From Rhodospirillaceae bacterium (lineage in GTDB: Bacteria; Pseudomonadota; Alphaproteobacteria; UBA8366; GCA-2717185): a stretch of DNA of 9,277 bases. The position numbers were made by a program, and so were the translations under genes. The stretch covers positions 1 to 9,277 of the forward strand of contig JAPPPC010000570.1 in assembly GCA_028817685.1 (NCBI GenBank), written 5' to 3'. This document shows, in pieces, positions 1-6,460 of the stretch. Positions within the stretch are counted from its first letter, which is position 1; the number at the start of each line of letters is the position of its first letter. The notes under the pieces are model-generated. The model was given only the letters and a program-made list of their open reading frames with translations. It was not told the origin of the DNA and did no database searches.

Positions 1-506
1 ATATCAAAGAGATCGTCTTCATGGGCGGCGCCGCGCTGGGCCCCGGCAACCGTACGCCGGCGGCGGAGTTCAACATTGCGACCGACCCGCATGCGGCGCA
101 GGTGGTGATGGAAGCCGGGCCGCCGCTGGTTATGTTCGGCCTCGATGTGACCCATCGGGTGATAACCACGCCCGCGCGGCTCGATGCGATCACGTGGATC
201 GGCTCGCCGGTCTCGGAAGCGGTAACCGGCATGCTTACCTTCTACGACCGGAACGATCCGGATCGGTACGGCGAACGCGGCGGCCCCTTGCACGACCCCT
301 GCGTGATCGCCTGGCTGCTGCAGCCGGATCTGTTCCGCGGCAAGCAGGTGCATTTATCCGTGGAAACGGGTTCGCCGCTAACCATTGGTCAGACGGTCGC
401 CGATTGGTGGGGCGTGACCGGTAAGGAACCGAACGCGACTGTCATGGACCGCACCGACTCCGACGGCTTCTACACGCTTGTCGTCGACCGGCTCTCACGT
501 TTGTAG
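1..506 (+). CDS. Nucleoside hydrolase (IUNH family), 3' portion
   Basis: This is the C-terminal part of an inosine/uridine-preferring nucleoside hydrolase, a Ca-dependent enzyme that cleaves the N-glycosidic bond of (deoxy)ribonucleosides in purine/pyrimidine salvage or catabolism. The reading frame is open from base 3, so the gene starts outside the window and the N-terminal aspartate cluster that binds calcium is not visible. Seen in the sequence: the conserved block MGGAALGPGNRTPAAEFNI followed by DPHAAQVV (substrate-binding Asn region), the GLDVTHRVITT segment, and the late GGPLHDPCVIAWLL motif. In this family the latter carries the catalytic His and a calcium-binding Asp. The stop is TAG at 504-506. 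The last 12 bases overlap the convergent isomerase gene. Family assignment is firm; the preferred nucleoside cannot be read from this part. Confidence 0.93.
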   Translation, partial: IKEIVFMGGAALGPGNRTPAAEFNIATDPHAAQVVMEAGPPLVMFGLDVTHRVITTPARLDAITWIGSPVSEAVTGMLTFYDRNDPDRYGERGGPLHDPCVIAWLLQPDLFRGKQVHLSVETGSPLTIGQTVADWWGVTGKEPNATVMDRTDSDGFYTLVVDRLSRL

Positions 507-1091
507 CGCTCGCTCGACAAAGTCCAGCCGGTCCTGCCCCCAGAAGGGCTCATCCTTGTAGATATAGGTCGGCGCACCGAAGACGTGGCGTTCCATGCCT
601 TCCTGTGTATAGGTGTCGTAGACCGCGCCGATCTCGTCGGACCGCGCGGCGTCCAGCAGGGCGGCACCGTCCATATCCTGCGCGTTGGCGATTCCGATCA
701 GCGTGTCGCCGTCGGCGATGTTCTTCTCTTCGACCCAAATGCCGCGCAGGATCGCATTGGACAGGCATCCGGCGTCGAGGCCCTGCGTGTCGGCGGCGAT
801 CACCATCCGGTCCGCGGTCGACCCGTCTGCGGGGAAGAAGGCGGGTTGGAGCGTGATCTCCACGCCCAGATGATCGCGCCAGCGCTTCAGTTCGAACATC
901 CGGTAACGCTGCCGCTGCGGGGCGCGCTTCGGCAGCGGCAGCCCACCCGACTGAGGGAAAATCTGGCCCAGATCGCAGGGCCGGTAGTTGATCGTCGCCC
1001 CGGCGGCCTTGGCGATGTCGTGAAACCGTACTGACCCGAGATAGGTCCAGGGCGAGGAGTGCGTGTAGAAATAGTCGACTGTTTTGCTCAT
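495..1091 (-). CDS. 2-hydroxychromene-2-carboxylate isomerase family protein (DsbA-like / kappa-GST fold)
   Basis: A 198-aa protein of the HCCA isomerase (NahD)/kappa-class glutathione transferase family, close to the usual family length of about 200. Family members use glutathione; NahD isomerises 2-hydroxychromene-2-carboxylate in naphthalene breakdown, but many homologues have unknown substrates. Seen: an N-terminal thioredoxin-fold strand and the FYTHSSPWTYLG motif (residues 8-19). Ser12 or Ser13 there is the likely equivalent of the serine that activates the GSH thiol. The hallmark C-terminal VFGAPTYIY (170-178) and FWGQDRLDFV (183-192) are also present. No signal peptide is seen, so it is probably cytosolic. 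The ATG is preceded by a good Shine-Dalgarno (GAAGGA about 10 nt upstream on the coding strand). The 3' end overlaps the nucleoside hydrolase by 12 bp. No other aromatic-degradation genes are present, so a naphthalene role is not supported; a general glutathione-dependent isomerase is the safer call. Confidence 0.9.
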   Translation of the reverse strand: MSKTVDYFYTHSSPWTYLGSVRFHDIAKAAGATINYRPCDLGQIFPQSGGLPLPKRAPQRQRYRMFELKRWRDHLGVEITLQPAFFPADGSTADRMVIAADTQGLDAGCLSNAILRGIWVEEKNIADGDTLIGIANAQDMDGAALLDAARSDEIGAVYDTYTQEGMERHVFGAPTYIYKDEPFWGQDRLDFVERALQT

Positions 1092-1124
1092 CGAAGTTTT
1101 TCCTTCAGGGATAATTTCTCGGTG

Positions 1125-1264
1125 CCGCCGTCCACCCCCACCCTAAAATGGCATGTAGGGGCAATTTAGCCTCCCCCCTCAAGGGGGAGGAGGTGGCTGT
1201 AGACGGTCAAGCTCTAGTCCCTTCCCCCTTGAGGGGGGAAGGATGGGATGGGGGTGGACGGTGG
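1125..1264. repeat. Nested palindromic intergenic repeat (REP/MITE-like)
   Basis: A roughly 140-bp element with two levels of symmetry. The outer arms share a perfect 13-bp inverted repeat, CCGTCCACCCCCA (1128-1140) against its complement at 1249-1261; with flanking bases the arms match at 17 of 20 positions. Inside lie two hairpins. One has stem CCTCCCCC/GGGGGAGG (1170-1177, 1183-1190, 5-nt loop). The other has stem CCTTCCCCC/GGGGGAAGG (1220-1228, 1234-1242, 5-nt loop). The two hairpins are near inverted copies of each other, so the whole element is quasi-palindromic. It sits between the stop of the DMFase-like gene and the isomerase start, both on the minus strand, where it could block read-through. 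No transposase is present. A genome-wide dispersed repeat is inferred from form only. Confidence 0.75.
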
Positions 1265-1291
1265 CGAATTCTGAAATATCGCAGCAAGTCC

Positions 1292-3436
1292 CTAACTCAG
1301 GAACCGGTTGAGGACGTTCTCCAGGATTCTCGAGACATTGTTGTCGTAATTGTCGTGCGACAGTGAACCGCAGAAGGTGATCGAGCCGGTGGAGAATACC
1401 GACCCGCCGCCGGGACAGTCGAAATAGAGCATGTCGGCCCGCGTCAGCTCGTCATGGGTGCCGCCGGGAATGGTCGTCACGTGGGTCAGCCACTCCTCCG
1501 GCACCAGCACGAAGTGGTTCGGTGGGTTCTCCGAGACGGCGAGGACGACCGCGTTCTCCGGCGTGCCCAGACTGCGGTCCGCGCGGTCCAGTTCGAACCC
1601 GGCCGCGCCGCCACCCGACAGGCCGAAATCGCCGATGATCTCGTCCGGCACGCCCTCGAAGATCCAGCTTGTCCGCGGGTCGTCGGCGCCCGGCGCACGT
1701 TTGTAATAGGTGCCCTCGAACAGGCCCTGCGCGCTGAAGCCGACGCCGGCGAGCATCTGCGGCGGCCGGTTGTTGCGCCGCCAGATTCCGCCATATTGCC
1801 CGTCGAAGGCCTGGTAGTACTCGCCGGGCTCTGCTGCCCAGGCGCGGATACCGTCCTCGGCACGGCGCACTTCGATCAGGCCGTCCAGTTCGGGGTGGAG
1901 CGCGACGCGCCAATAGAACCCGTTGCCGCCGAGATAGGCGAAATGGCCGCCACTGTCCCGATAGCCGGTGAGGGCGTCCAGGGTTTCCGCGGTGTGGTAT
2001 TCCGGATGGCTGCCGGTGACGACGGCCTTGTAGGGTTTCAGGAGCTCGGCGCCCTCATGGTGCAGCTCCCAGTCGGTGACCATGTCATAGGCGATGCCCT
2101 TCTCCTCCAGCCAGTCGGTGAGATGGGTGTCGGCGGGCATGTGGCGCAGCCCCGAGCCGCGCTTGTCGGTGATCGGGAAGTAGCCCGGCCGGACGTTGAA
2201 CATCGGCCGGTGCCAGCTGGCATGGCAGATGCCCGATCCGTCGGTGTGATGGTTGTAGGTGGACAGGCCGAACTCGCGATGCTCCATCGGGTTCCAGGGA
2301 AACGCGCCCCAGTCGGCGGCACGCTGTTTCCAGTCCTCCCCGAAATCGACCCGCGCTTGATTGCCGTAGATCGTGTACGTGAAGGTTGAAATCAGCACGC
2401 AGAGATCGGCGGTCTGGGTGCCCTTCGGCGGGCAGACGAAGAAGGGGATCGCTTCCCAATGATCGCCGCAGGTGAGGCGGGCGGCATAGGCGCCGCTGCG
2501 CAGTCCGTCCGGCACGATGAAGCTGAAATCGGTCTCCCAGTCGCAGTCCGCGACGTCGTCCTCATGGAAGTGGATGGCGCCGTAGGTCTCCGGCGCGTGG
2601 GTCCAGTTCCGCTCTTCGCCGGTCCAGTTCGAGCCGGTCATCGCGCGGGCCGGCGCATTGACCAGCGTCCCGAGCAGCCCGTTCGCGCCGGTATCGCTGA
2701 TGCGGAAGGATGACATGTCCTTGGAGAAGTCCCAGGCGGCAACCGGGGTCGCGCCGGCCTGGGCGTCGGGCGACAGCGCCGCGTCATAAAGCGCGGGCGC
2801 TTCTATTTTGCCATTGAAATTTCCGCCGACCGGCGTGCCGCCGATGGCGCCGATCAGCAGCGGGGCGTTACCTCCATGAGTGCCGCTTCCCGTTGCGCTG
2901 CCGGTTTGGCTGCCGGCGTCGTCCACCAATGTCGGCGGACCAAGCGGTTCCTGTCCGACGGCGATCGCACCAGTACTGGAATCGTAGGACGCCCAGACCC
3001 GGTACCAGGCGCGCTCCCGCAACGCTTTGCCGACGGAAAGGGGAGCGGCATCGCCGACCCGCACCTCCGCACCGCTGGGGCCGATCGCGAGGGTGCCGCT
3101 GGCGCCCGGCAGGCTGATGACGCCCTGATCGGCTTTGTCCGGTCGTGTCGGCCAGATCGTGGCGGCCAGCGTGAAACTGTCGACCGCTCTACCGCCCAAA
3201 TCGACTGTCGCGTAGGAACCCTGCACGGCCGCTTGCGGCCGGGCGGGATAGGACCCCGCGAAATCCGCGGCGATCTCTTCTTCCTTGATACCAGGTCCAT
3301 CCGGGTTGGGGTCGCCGCAGATGATGCGGACGAGCCGCGCCTCGTAAGGATCCGGGCCACTGCACGAGACTTTGAAGTTTATGGTCTCGCCCGGCCGCAG
3401 CGAGAGCCGGTCGGCGTAACCGATCAGTGGAATCAT
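1292..3436 (-). CDS. N,N-dimethylformamidase large (beta) subunit-like protein
   Basis: A 714-aa protein resembling the large subunit of N,N-dimethylformamidase, an iron enzyme that hydrolyses DMF to dimethylamine and formate. Layout: an N-terminal beta domain (1-80), a LamG/concanavalin-like domain (about 80-235, with NFNGKIEAPALYDAALSPD), then the catalytic region (about 285-714). The known enzyme binds one iron through two tyrosines and a glutamate. Plausible equivalents here are Tyr354 or Tyr357 (TFTYTIYGN), Tyr394 (LSTYNHHTDG) and Glu479 in GSHPEYHT, with His477 beside it; this assignment is from motif spacing, not alignment. No signal peptide is seen. The start has AGGAA about 10 nt upstream. 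The small subunit usually encoded next to dmfA2 is absent on both sides. It is divergent from the aminotransferase gene, with a 142-bp shared promoter region. Substrate is unproven; many homologues probably act on other amides. Confidence 0.85.
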   Translation of the reverse strand: MIPLIGYADRLSLRPGETINFKVSCSGPDPYEARLVRIICGDPNPDGPGIKEEEIAADFAGSYPARPQAAVQGSYATVDLGGRAVDSFTLAATIWPTRPDKADQGVISLPGASGTLAIGPSGAEVRVGDAAPLSVGKALRERAWYRVWASYDSSTGAIAVGQEPLGPPTLVDDAGSQTGSATGSGTHGGNAPLLIGAIGGTPVGGNFNGKIEAPALYDAALSPDAQAGATPVAAWDFSKDMSSFRISDTGANGLLGTLVNAPARAMTGSNWTGEERNWTHAPETYGAIHFHEDDVADCDWETDFSFIVPDGLRSGAYAARLTCGDHWEAIPFFVCPPKGTQTADLCVLISTFTYTIYGNQARVDFGEDWKQRAADWGAFPWNPMEHREFGLSTYNHHTDGSGICHASWHRPMFNVRPGYFPITDKRGSGLRHMPADTHLTDWLEEKGIAYDMVTDWELHHEGAELLKPYKAVVTGSHPEYHTAETLDALTGYRDSGGHFAYLGGNGFYWRVALHPELDGLIEVRRAEDGIRAWAAEPGEYYQAFDGQYGGIWRRNNRPPQMLAGVGFSAQGLFEGTYYKRAPGADDPRTSWIFEGVPDEIIGDFGLSGGGAAGFELDRADRSLGTPENAVVLAVSENPPNHFVLVPEEWLTHVTTIPGGTHDELTRADMLYFDCPGGGSVFSTGSITFCGSLSHDNYDNNVSRILENVLNRFLS

Positions 3437-3578
3437 GGTGATGGCTTTCCTGTGTGTTCGTGGTGCGTTGGTCCCATGTTGCGGCTTTTGGCCGTGCGAG
3501 GGAAGAAGCTACTCGCAATTCTCGCGCGCTATGCTCTACTCTTATTCGTGAGTTCACCGGCAAAGGGGAGGGAGCGGC

Positions 3579-4895
3579 ATGGCCGTATCATCCGAAGACT
3601 TCTACGATCGCGCGCGGGGCAGCCTCGCCGGCGGCGTGTCGCATCAGAGCCGCTACGTGGCGCCTTACCCGAAATATGTCGACCGGGCGCAAGGCTCCCG
3701 GAAATGGGAGGTCGACGGCAAGGAATATATCGACTACGCGATGGGCAGTGCCTCGTTGCTGTTGGGTCACGCGCATCCGGACGTGGTCAAGGCGCTGACC
3801 GAGCAGGCCTCGAAAGGCACCTTCTTCGCCGACAGCCATCCGCTGGAAGTCGATTGGGCGGAACTGATCCAGAGTCTGATCCCCTGCGCCGAGCGGGTGC
3901 GCTTCGTCGGCTCCGGCACCGAGGCGACGATGCTGGCGATCCGCATCGCCCGCGCCTATTCCGGCAAGGACAAGATCCTGCGCTTCGAAGGCCACTATCA
4001 CGGCTGGCACGAGTTCGTCGATCTGGGTATGGCGGCCCCCTACGATCAGCCTTCATCGCTCGGCATCCTGCCGGGCACGATCGAGGCGACGGTTGTCGTG
4101 CCCCCGGACGCCGCCCGCGTCGCCGAAGCGCTGCAGGCGGATAGCGAAATCGGCACGATCATCTGTGAGGTATCCGGCGCCAATTATGGCAGCGTGCCGT
4201 TGCCTTACGGGTTCCTGGGCGCGCTGCGGCAGCTCGCCGACCAGCACAACGCCGTCCTGATTTTCGACGAGGTGATCACCGGTTTCCGCTGGAGCCCGGG
4301 CGGGCTGCAGGCGCGAGACCAGATCATTCCCGATCTGACCTCGATGGCCAAGATCGTCACCGGCGGTCTGCCGGGCGGCGCGGTCGGCGGCAAGGAGGAG
4401 ATCATGCGTCTCCTGGACCCGACGAACGAGTACAAGGGCCGCAAGCCCGGCGTCGTTCATAAGGGAACCTTCAACGGCAGCCCGCTGATTTCGGCCAGCG
4501 GCGTCGCGGCGCTGACGCAGGTCAAGACGGGCGAGCCGAACCGTCTGGCCGATGCGGCGGCGGAACGGCTGCGCAGCGGCATGCGTCAGATCATCGAGCA
4601 GCATCAGGTGGCCGGCGCCGTCTATGGCGAAGCCTCGACCTTCCATGTCTATTTCGGCGACGGGATCGTCGATGGGTCGGTGGCGGAGCTGGGGGCGGAA
4701 CAGATCCGCGGCGTCTCGCCGGAGATCATCTTTGCGCTGCGCAACGGGCTGCGCGAACGCGGCGTCGATTTGATGTCGCATATGAGCGGCGTGACCTCGA
4801 TGGCGCACACAGACGAGGATGTCGACCAGACCCTGGAAGCGTTCGAGGATACCTTGCGGGGGATGATTTCCGACCAGCTGGTCGGCCGCGCCTGA
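3579..4895 (+). CDS. Class III PLP aminotransferase, glutamate-1-semialdehyde aminomutase-like
   Basis: A 438-aa fold-type I PLP enzyme of the class III aminotransferase family, in the glutamate-1-semialdehyde 2,1-aminomutase branch. Seen: the N-terminal SLAGGVSHQSRY and VDGKEYIDYAMGS blocks, GHAHP (63-67), the phosphate-binding GSGTEA (111-116), YHGW (140-143), the cofactor Asp in FDEVITGFR (Asp230), the Schiff-base lysine Lys258 in SMAKIVTGGLPGGA, and KGTFNGSPL further on. All catalytic elements are present. The N-terminal region and the catabolic neighbours differ from housekeeping HemL, so an omega-aminotransferase or aminomutase acting on an amino compound is more likely than haem synthesis. 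The ATG at 3579 has a strong AGGGGAGG Shine-Dalgarno. It is divergent from the DMFase-like gene, which suggests shared control. Its stop lies 7 bp from the stop of the convergent M29-like gene. The substrate is not known. Confidence 0.9.
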   Translation: MAVSSEDFYDRARGSLAGGVSHQSRYVAPYPKYVDRAQGSRKWEVDGKEYIDYAMGSASLLLGHAHPDVVKALTEQASKGTFFADSHPLEVDWAELIQSLIPCAERVRFVGSGTEATMLAIRIARAYSGKDKILRFEGHYHGWHEFVDLGMAAPYDQPSSLGILPGTIEATVVVPPDAARVAEALQADSEIGTIICEVSGANYGSVPLPYGFLGALRQLADQHNAVLIFDEVITGFRWSPGGLQARDQIIPDLTSMAKIVTGGLPGGAVGGKEEIMRLLDPTNEYKGRKPGVVHKGTFNGSPLISASGVAALTQVKTGEPNRLADAAAERLRSGMRQIIEQHQVAGAVYGEASTFHVYFGDGIVDGSVAELGAEQIRGVSPEIIFALRNGLRERGVDLMSHMSGVTSMAHTDEDVDQTLEAFEDTLRGMISDQLVGRA

Positions 4896-4902
4896 CCGTG
4901 GT

Positions 4903-6063
4903 CTAGCCGTTCGCCTCGTCAATCGGGACGGGGCGAACCGGCACCGTCGCGAGCTGATCGCGGTTCAGGATGCCGCAGCAATCGAAGTCGAGATCGTCGG
5001 CGTCGTCGATATCCTCGTCGTGAAAGTCGACCGGGTGTGGCTTGGTCGAGGGCGTGAGCGCTTCGAGATCGATGGGCGTCGGATTGTCGCCCGTCCAGAT
5101 GCTGCCGCCGCGCGTGATCAGATCGACATGCAGCTCGCACGGATAGTCGACGACACTGACATGCTGATTGTGCTGGCCAAAACCGATATGGACGCCGGGC
5201 CGGCGTTCGTTGATGTGGGAGTTCTGCGGCACCGCGTTCTCGACCCCGAAATTCGTGCCGAAGCCGAGCTCGCCGACATTGGTGCCGTTGGGCTGTGAGA
5301 AACAGTGATCGAGGATGCGCAACAGTTCCACATCTTCGCATTCGAAACGCGTGGCCTTGCTGTCCGCGATATGGACGGTTACCGGATGATCGTGCAGTCG
5401 CACGTCGATATCGGTAATCGCGTTCATGTTGAGAGCGAAATCCGCAACCAGGACCCCGTCGGTTTTCGACGGGTAGGTCGCGACTTCGCCTGCGGGCAGC
5501 ATCACGAAGGTGTCGGCGCGGGGGATGCCGCGATTGCTGACCCAGCGGTAGGTGTCCGAATCCAAGGTAACGTCCAGTGACGTCCCGCCGGGCGCTTCGA
5601 TATGCAGCATGTCGACGGCCATGCAGCGGTCGAGAAGGGTCGTATTGCGGGCTGACGGCTCATCCGGAACCGGCAGAAGCGCCTGCGAGAACAGGTCCGG
5701 ACCCGCGCTGATCACCCGAACGACGAGATAGCGCGCCGGGTCGTAATTCGACAGCATGCCGCGCAGCTGATTGTTGTGCGACATGGTCTCGCGCTCGAAG
5801 GTCAGCACGACAAGCCGGCCGGGCAATTCGTCGGACGCAGGCAACGCCGCTGCAAACCGTGCCGCGAACCCGTCGTCGCGCAGTGGCGCCATCCAGACTT
5901 TCTTGACGGGGATCTTATGCTCTTCCAGCGCGATCGACACCCAGGCGGCCGGCTCGCGGCTATCCGACGCGTAGGCGATTATCGCCGTGTCGTCAGGCCG
6001 GATGCCGCCGATATAGTTGTCTAAAAGAGAGGCCACGCCGCTCCAAACTTTATCGGTGAGCAC
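4903..6063 (-). CDS. M29 aminopeptidase / NicX-like metalloenzyme
   Basis: A 386-aa protein that looks like the thermophilic (M29) metalloaminopeptidase superfamily, which also contains the iron dioxygenase NicX. The N-terminal half has a Rossmann-like segment (IRPDDTAIIAYASDSREPAAW, about 21-41). The C-terminal half holds the metal-site motifs: LPAGEV (Glu193), VGELGFGTN (Glu265), GVHIGFG (His292) and LHVDL (His312, Asp314). In M29 enzymes these positions bind a two-metal centre; in NicX an HxD pair binds iron. The choice between peptidase and dioxygenase cannot be made by eye. A very acidic stretch, DEDIDDADDLDFD (349-361), and a Cys-Cys pair lie near the C-terminus. The start is GTG (6061-6063) with GAGG 5 nt upstream. 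A second GTG at codon 10, with GGAG before it, is possible. It lies 47 bp downstream of the repeat-peptide gene with no terminator between, so co-transcription is likely. Confidence 0.72.
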   Translation of the reverse strand: MLTDKVWSGVASLLDNYIGGIRPDDTAIIAYASDSREPAAWVSIALEEHKIPVKKVWMAPLRDDGFAARFAAALPASDELPGRLVVLTFERETMSHNNQLRGMLSNYDPARYLVVRVISAGPDLFSQALLPVPDEPSARNTTLLDRCMAVDMLHIEAPGGTSLDVTLDSDTYRWVSNRGIPRADTFVMLPAGEVATYPSKTDGVLVADFALNMNAITDIDVRLHDHPVTVHIADSKATRFECEDVELLRILDHCFSQPNGTNVGELGFGTNFGVENAVPQNSHINERRPGVHIGFGQHNQHVSVVDYPCELHVDLITRGGSIWTGDNPTPIDLEALTPSTKPHPVDFHDEDIDDADDLDFDCCGILNRDQLATVPVRPVPIDEANG

Positions 6064-6072
6064 CGTGGCCTC
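6029..6072 (-). promoter_or_regulatory. Start-codon-enclosing hairpin of the M29-like gene
   Basis: A perfect 9-bp inverted repeat: CGTGGCCTC at 6064-6072 and its complement GAGGCCACG at 6029-6037 (plus-strand readings). On the minus-strand transcript the upstream arm contains the GAGG ribosome-binding site, and the downstream arm lies in codons 9-12. The GTG start falls in the 26-nt loop. Pairing would sequester the Shine-Dalgarno, giving potential translational control, for example opening by upstream translation, temperature or a bound factor. The structure is seen; the function is inferred. Confidence 0.5.
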
Positions 6073-6100
6073 GCAAATTTATCGGCTGGGAGGTTGTTAT

Positions 6101-6108
6101 GGGGGGGG
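6101..6108. repeat. Homopolymer G8 tract
   Basis: Eight consecutive G on the plus strand lie 2 bp beyond the stop of the repeat-peptide gene, in the 47-bp gap before the M29-like gene. It is non-coding in both genes. Tracts of this length can slip, so its length may vary between isolates or be a sequencing uncertainty. Confidence 0.6.
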
Positions 6109-6110
6109 AA

Positions 6111-6404
6111 CTAAGCGTTCGCGACCGTTTTGTAGGTCGCCTTGGTTTTATAGGTCGCTTCCGTCTTATAGGTCGCGGCGGTCGCGTAAGTCGCGGTCGT
6201 CTTGTATGTCGATGCGGTCTTGTACGTCGACGCTGTCTTATAAGTTGAAGCAGTTTTATAGGTCGATGCGGTCTTGTAGGTCGCGCTGGTCTTATAGGTT
6301 GGGTCGAGAGGTGCGATGACCGTCTCGCATTTGTCCGTGGGTTCGGCGTTCTTCATCGCCTCAATGGTTTGCGCCGCTTTTTCACGCAACTCTTGTGTAA
6401 GCAT
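6111..6404 (-). CDS. Hexapeptide-repeat (TYKTAS) small protein, unknown function
   Basis: A 97-aa protein that I do not recognise as a member of a named family. Residues 1-35 form a non-repetitive head: a likely amphipathic helix (about 2-20, LTQELREKAAQTIEAMKNA), then a linker with the only cysteine (Cys26) ending at LDP. Residues 36-95 are ten tandem hexapeptides: TYKTSA, TYKTAS four times, TYKTTA, TYATAA, TYKTEA, TYKTKA, TYKTVA, followed by Asn-Ala. The repeat is rich in Thr, Tyr and Lys and strongly basic. There is no signal peptide or membrane segment. The start is well supported: AGGGAG lies 6 nt before the ATG, with a promoter upstream. Free synonymous variation with conserved residues shows it is translated. 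A head plus repeated core resembles multi-core peptide precursors, but no modifying enzyme or exporter is nearby. A structural, adhesive or nucleic-acid-binding polycation is equally possible. Confidence 0.8.
   Translation of the reverse strand: MLTQELREKAAQTIEAMKNAEPTDKCETVIAPLDPTYKTSATYKTASTYKTASTYKTASTYKTASTYKTTATYATAATYKTEATYKTKATYKTVANA
6120..6299 (-). repeat. Ten tandem 18-bp units coding for TYKTxx hexapeptides
   Basis: 180 bp made of ten imperfect 18-bp direct repeats in frame with the small gene. All four Thr codons, both Tyr codons and both Lys codons occur at equivalent places in different units. Units 2 and 5 differ by one base only, which suggests fairly recent internal duplication or conversion. 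Unit 7 alone has Ala in place of Lys. The last two positions of the unit are A-S in the early copies and x-A in the later ones. Confidence 0.9.
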
Positions 6405-6430
6405 TTTACACTCCCTATCGGTACATTTCC

Positions 6431-6449
6431 TTTAATAGCGATTAACCAT
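6431..6449 (+). promoter_or_regulatory. CtrA-like box (TTTA-N7-TTAACCAT)
   Basis: The sequence matches the alphaproteobacterial CtrA consensus TTAA-N7-TTAA, often followed by CCAT, with one mismatch in the first half. It sits just downstream of the predicted transcription start of the repeat-peptide gene, a position that would suit repression or cell-cycle gating. It is a short motif in an AT-rich gap, so chance is possible. Confidence 0.35.
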
Positions 6450-6460
6450 ATCGTGCTACC

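Noticed and set aside
1170..1242. CRISPR array or simple terminators in the isomerase upstream spacer
   Set aside because: There are only two mirrored hairpins and no spacer periodicity, so it is not CRISPR. No T-run follows either stem, so intrinsic termination is not supported.
1454..2389. 311-codon plus-strand open frame
   Set aside because: It lies antisense inside the DMFase-like catalytic region and has no recognisable motif.
2876..4144. 422-codon plus-strand open frame spanning two genes
   Set aside because: It runs antisense through the DMFase-like gene and then out of frame through the aminotransferase, both with clear family motifs. It is a high-GC shadow with Arg-rich low-complexity translation.
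3579..4895. Naming the aminotransferase hemL
   Set aside because: Core PLP motifs are shared across the family; the divergent N-terminal region and catabolic neighbours do not support housekeeping haem synthesis.
4053..4922. 289-codon minus-strand open frame
   Set aside because: It is antisense to the aminotransferase, whose catalytic motifs are intact, and shows no family features of its own.
6017..6319. Plus-strand frame opposite the hexapeptide repeat, itself Tyr/Arg/Ser-repetitive
   Set aside because: The freely varying third positions of the minus-strand codons fall on second codon positions of this frame, so its residues scatter while the minus frame keeps T-Y-K-T. It also lacks a good ribosome-binding site.
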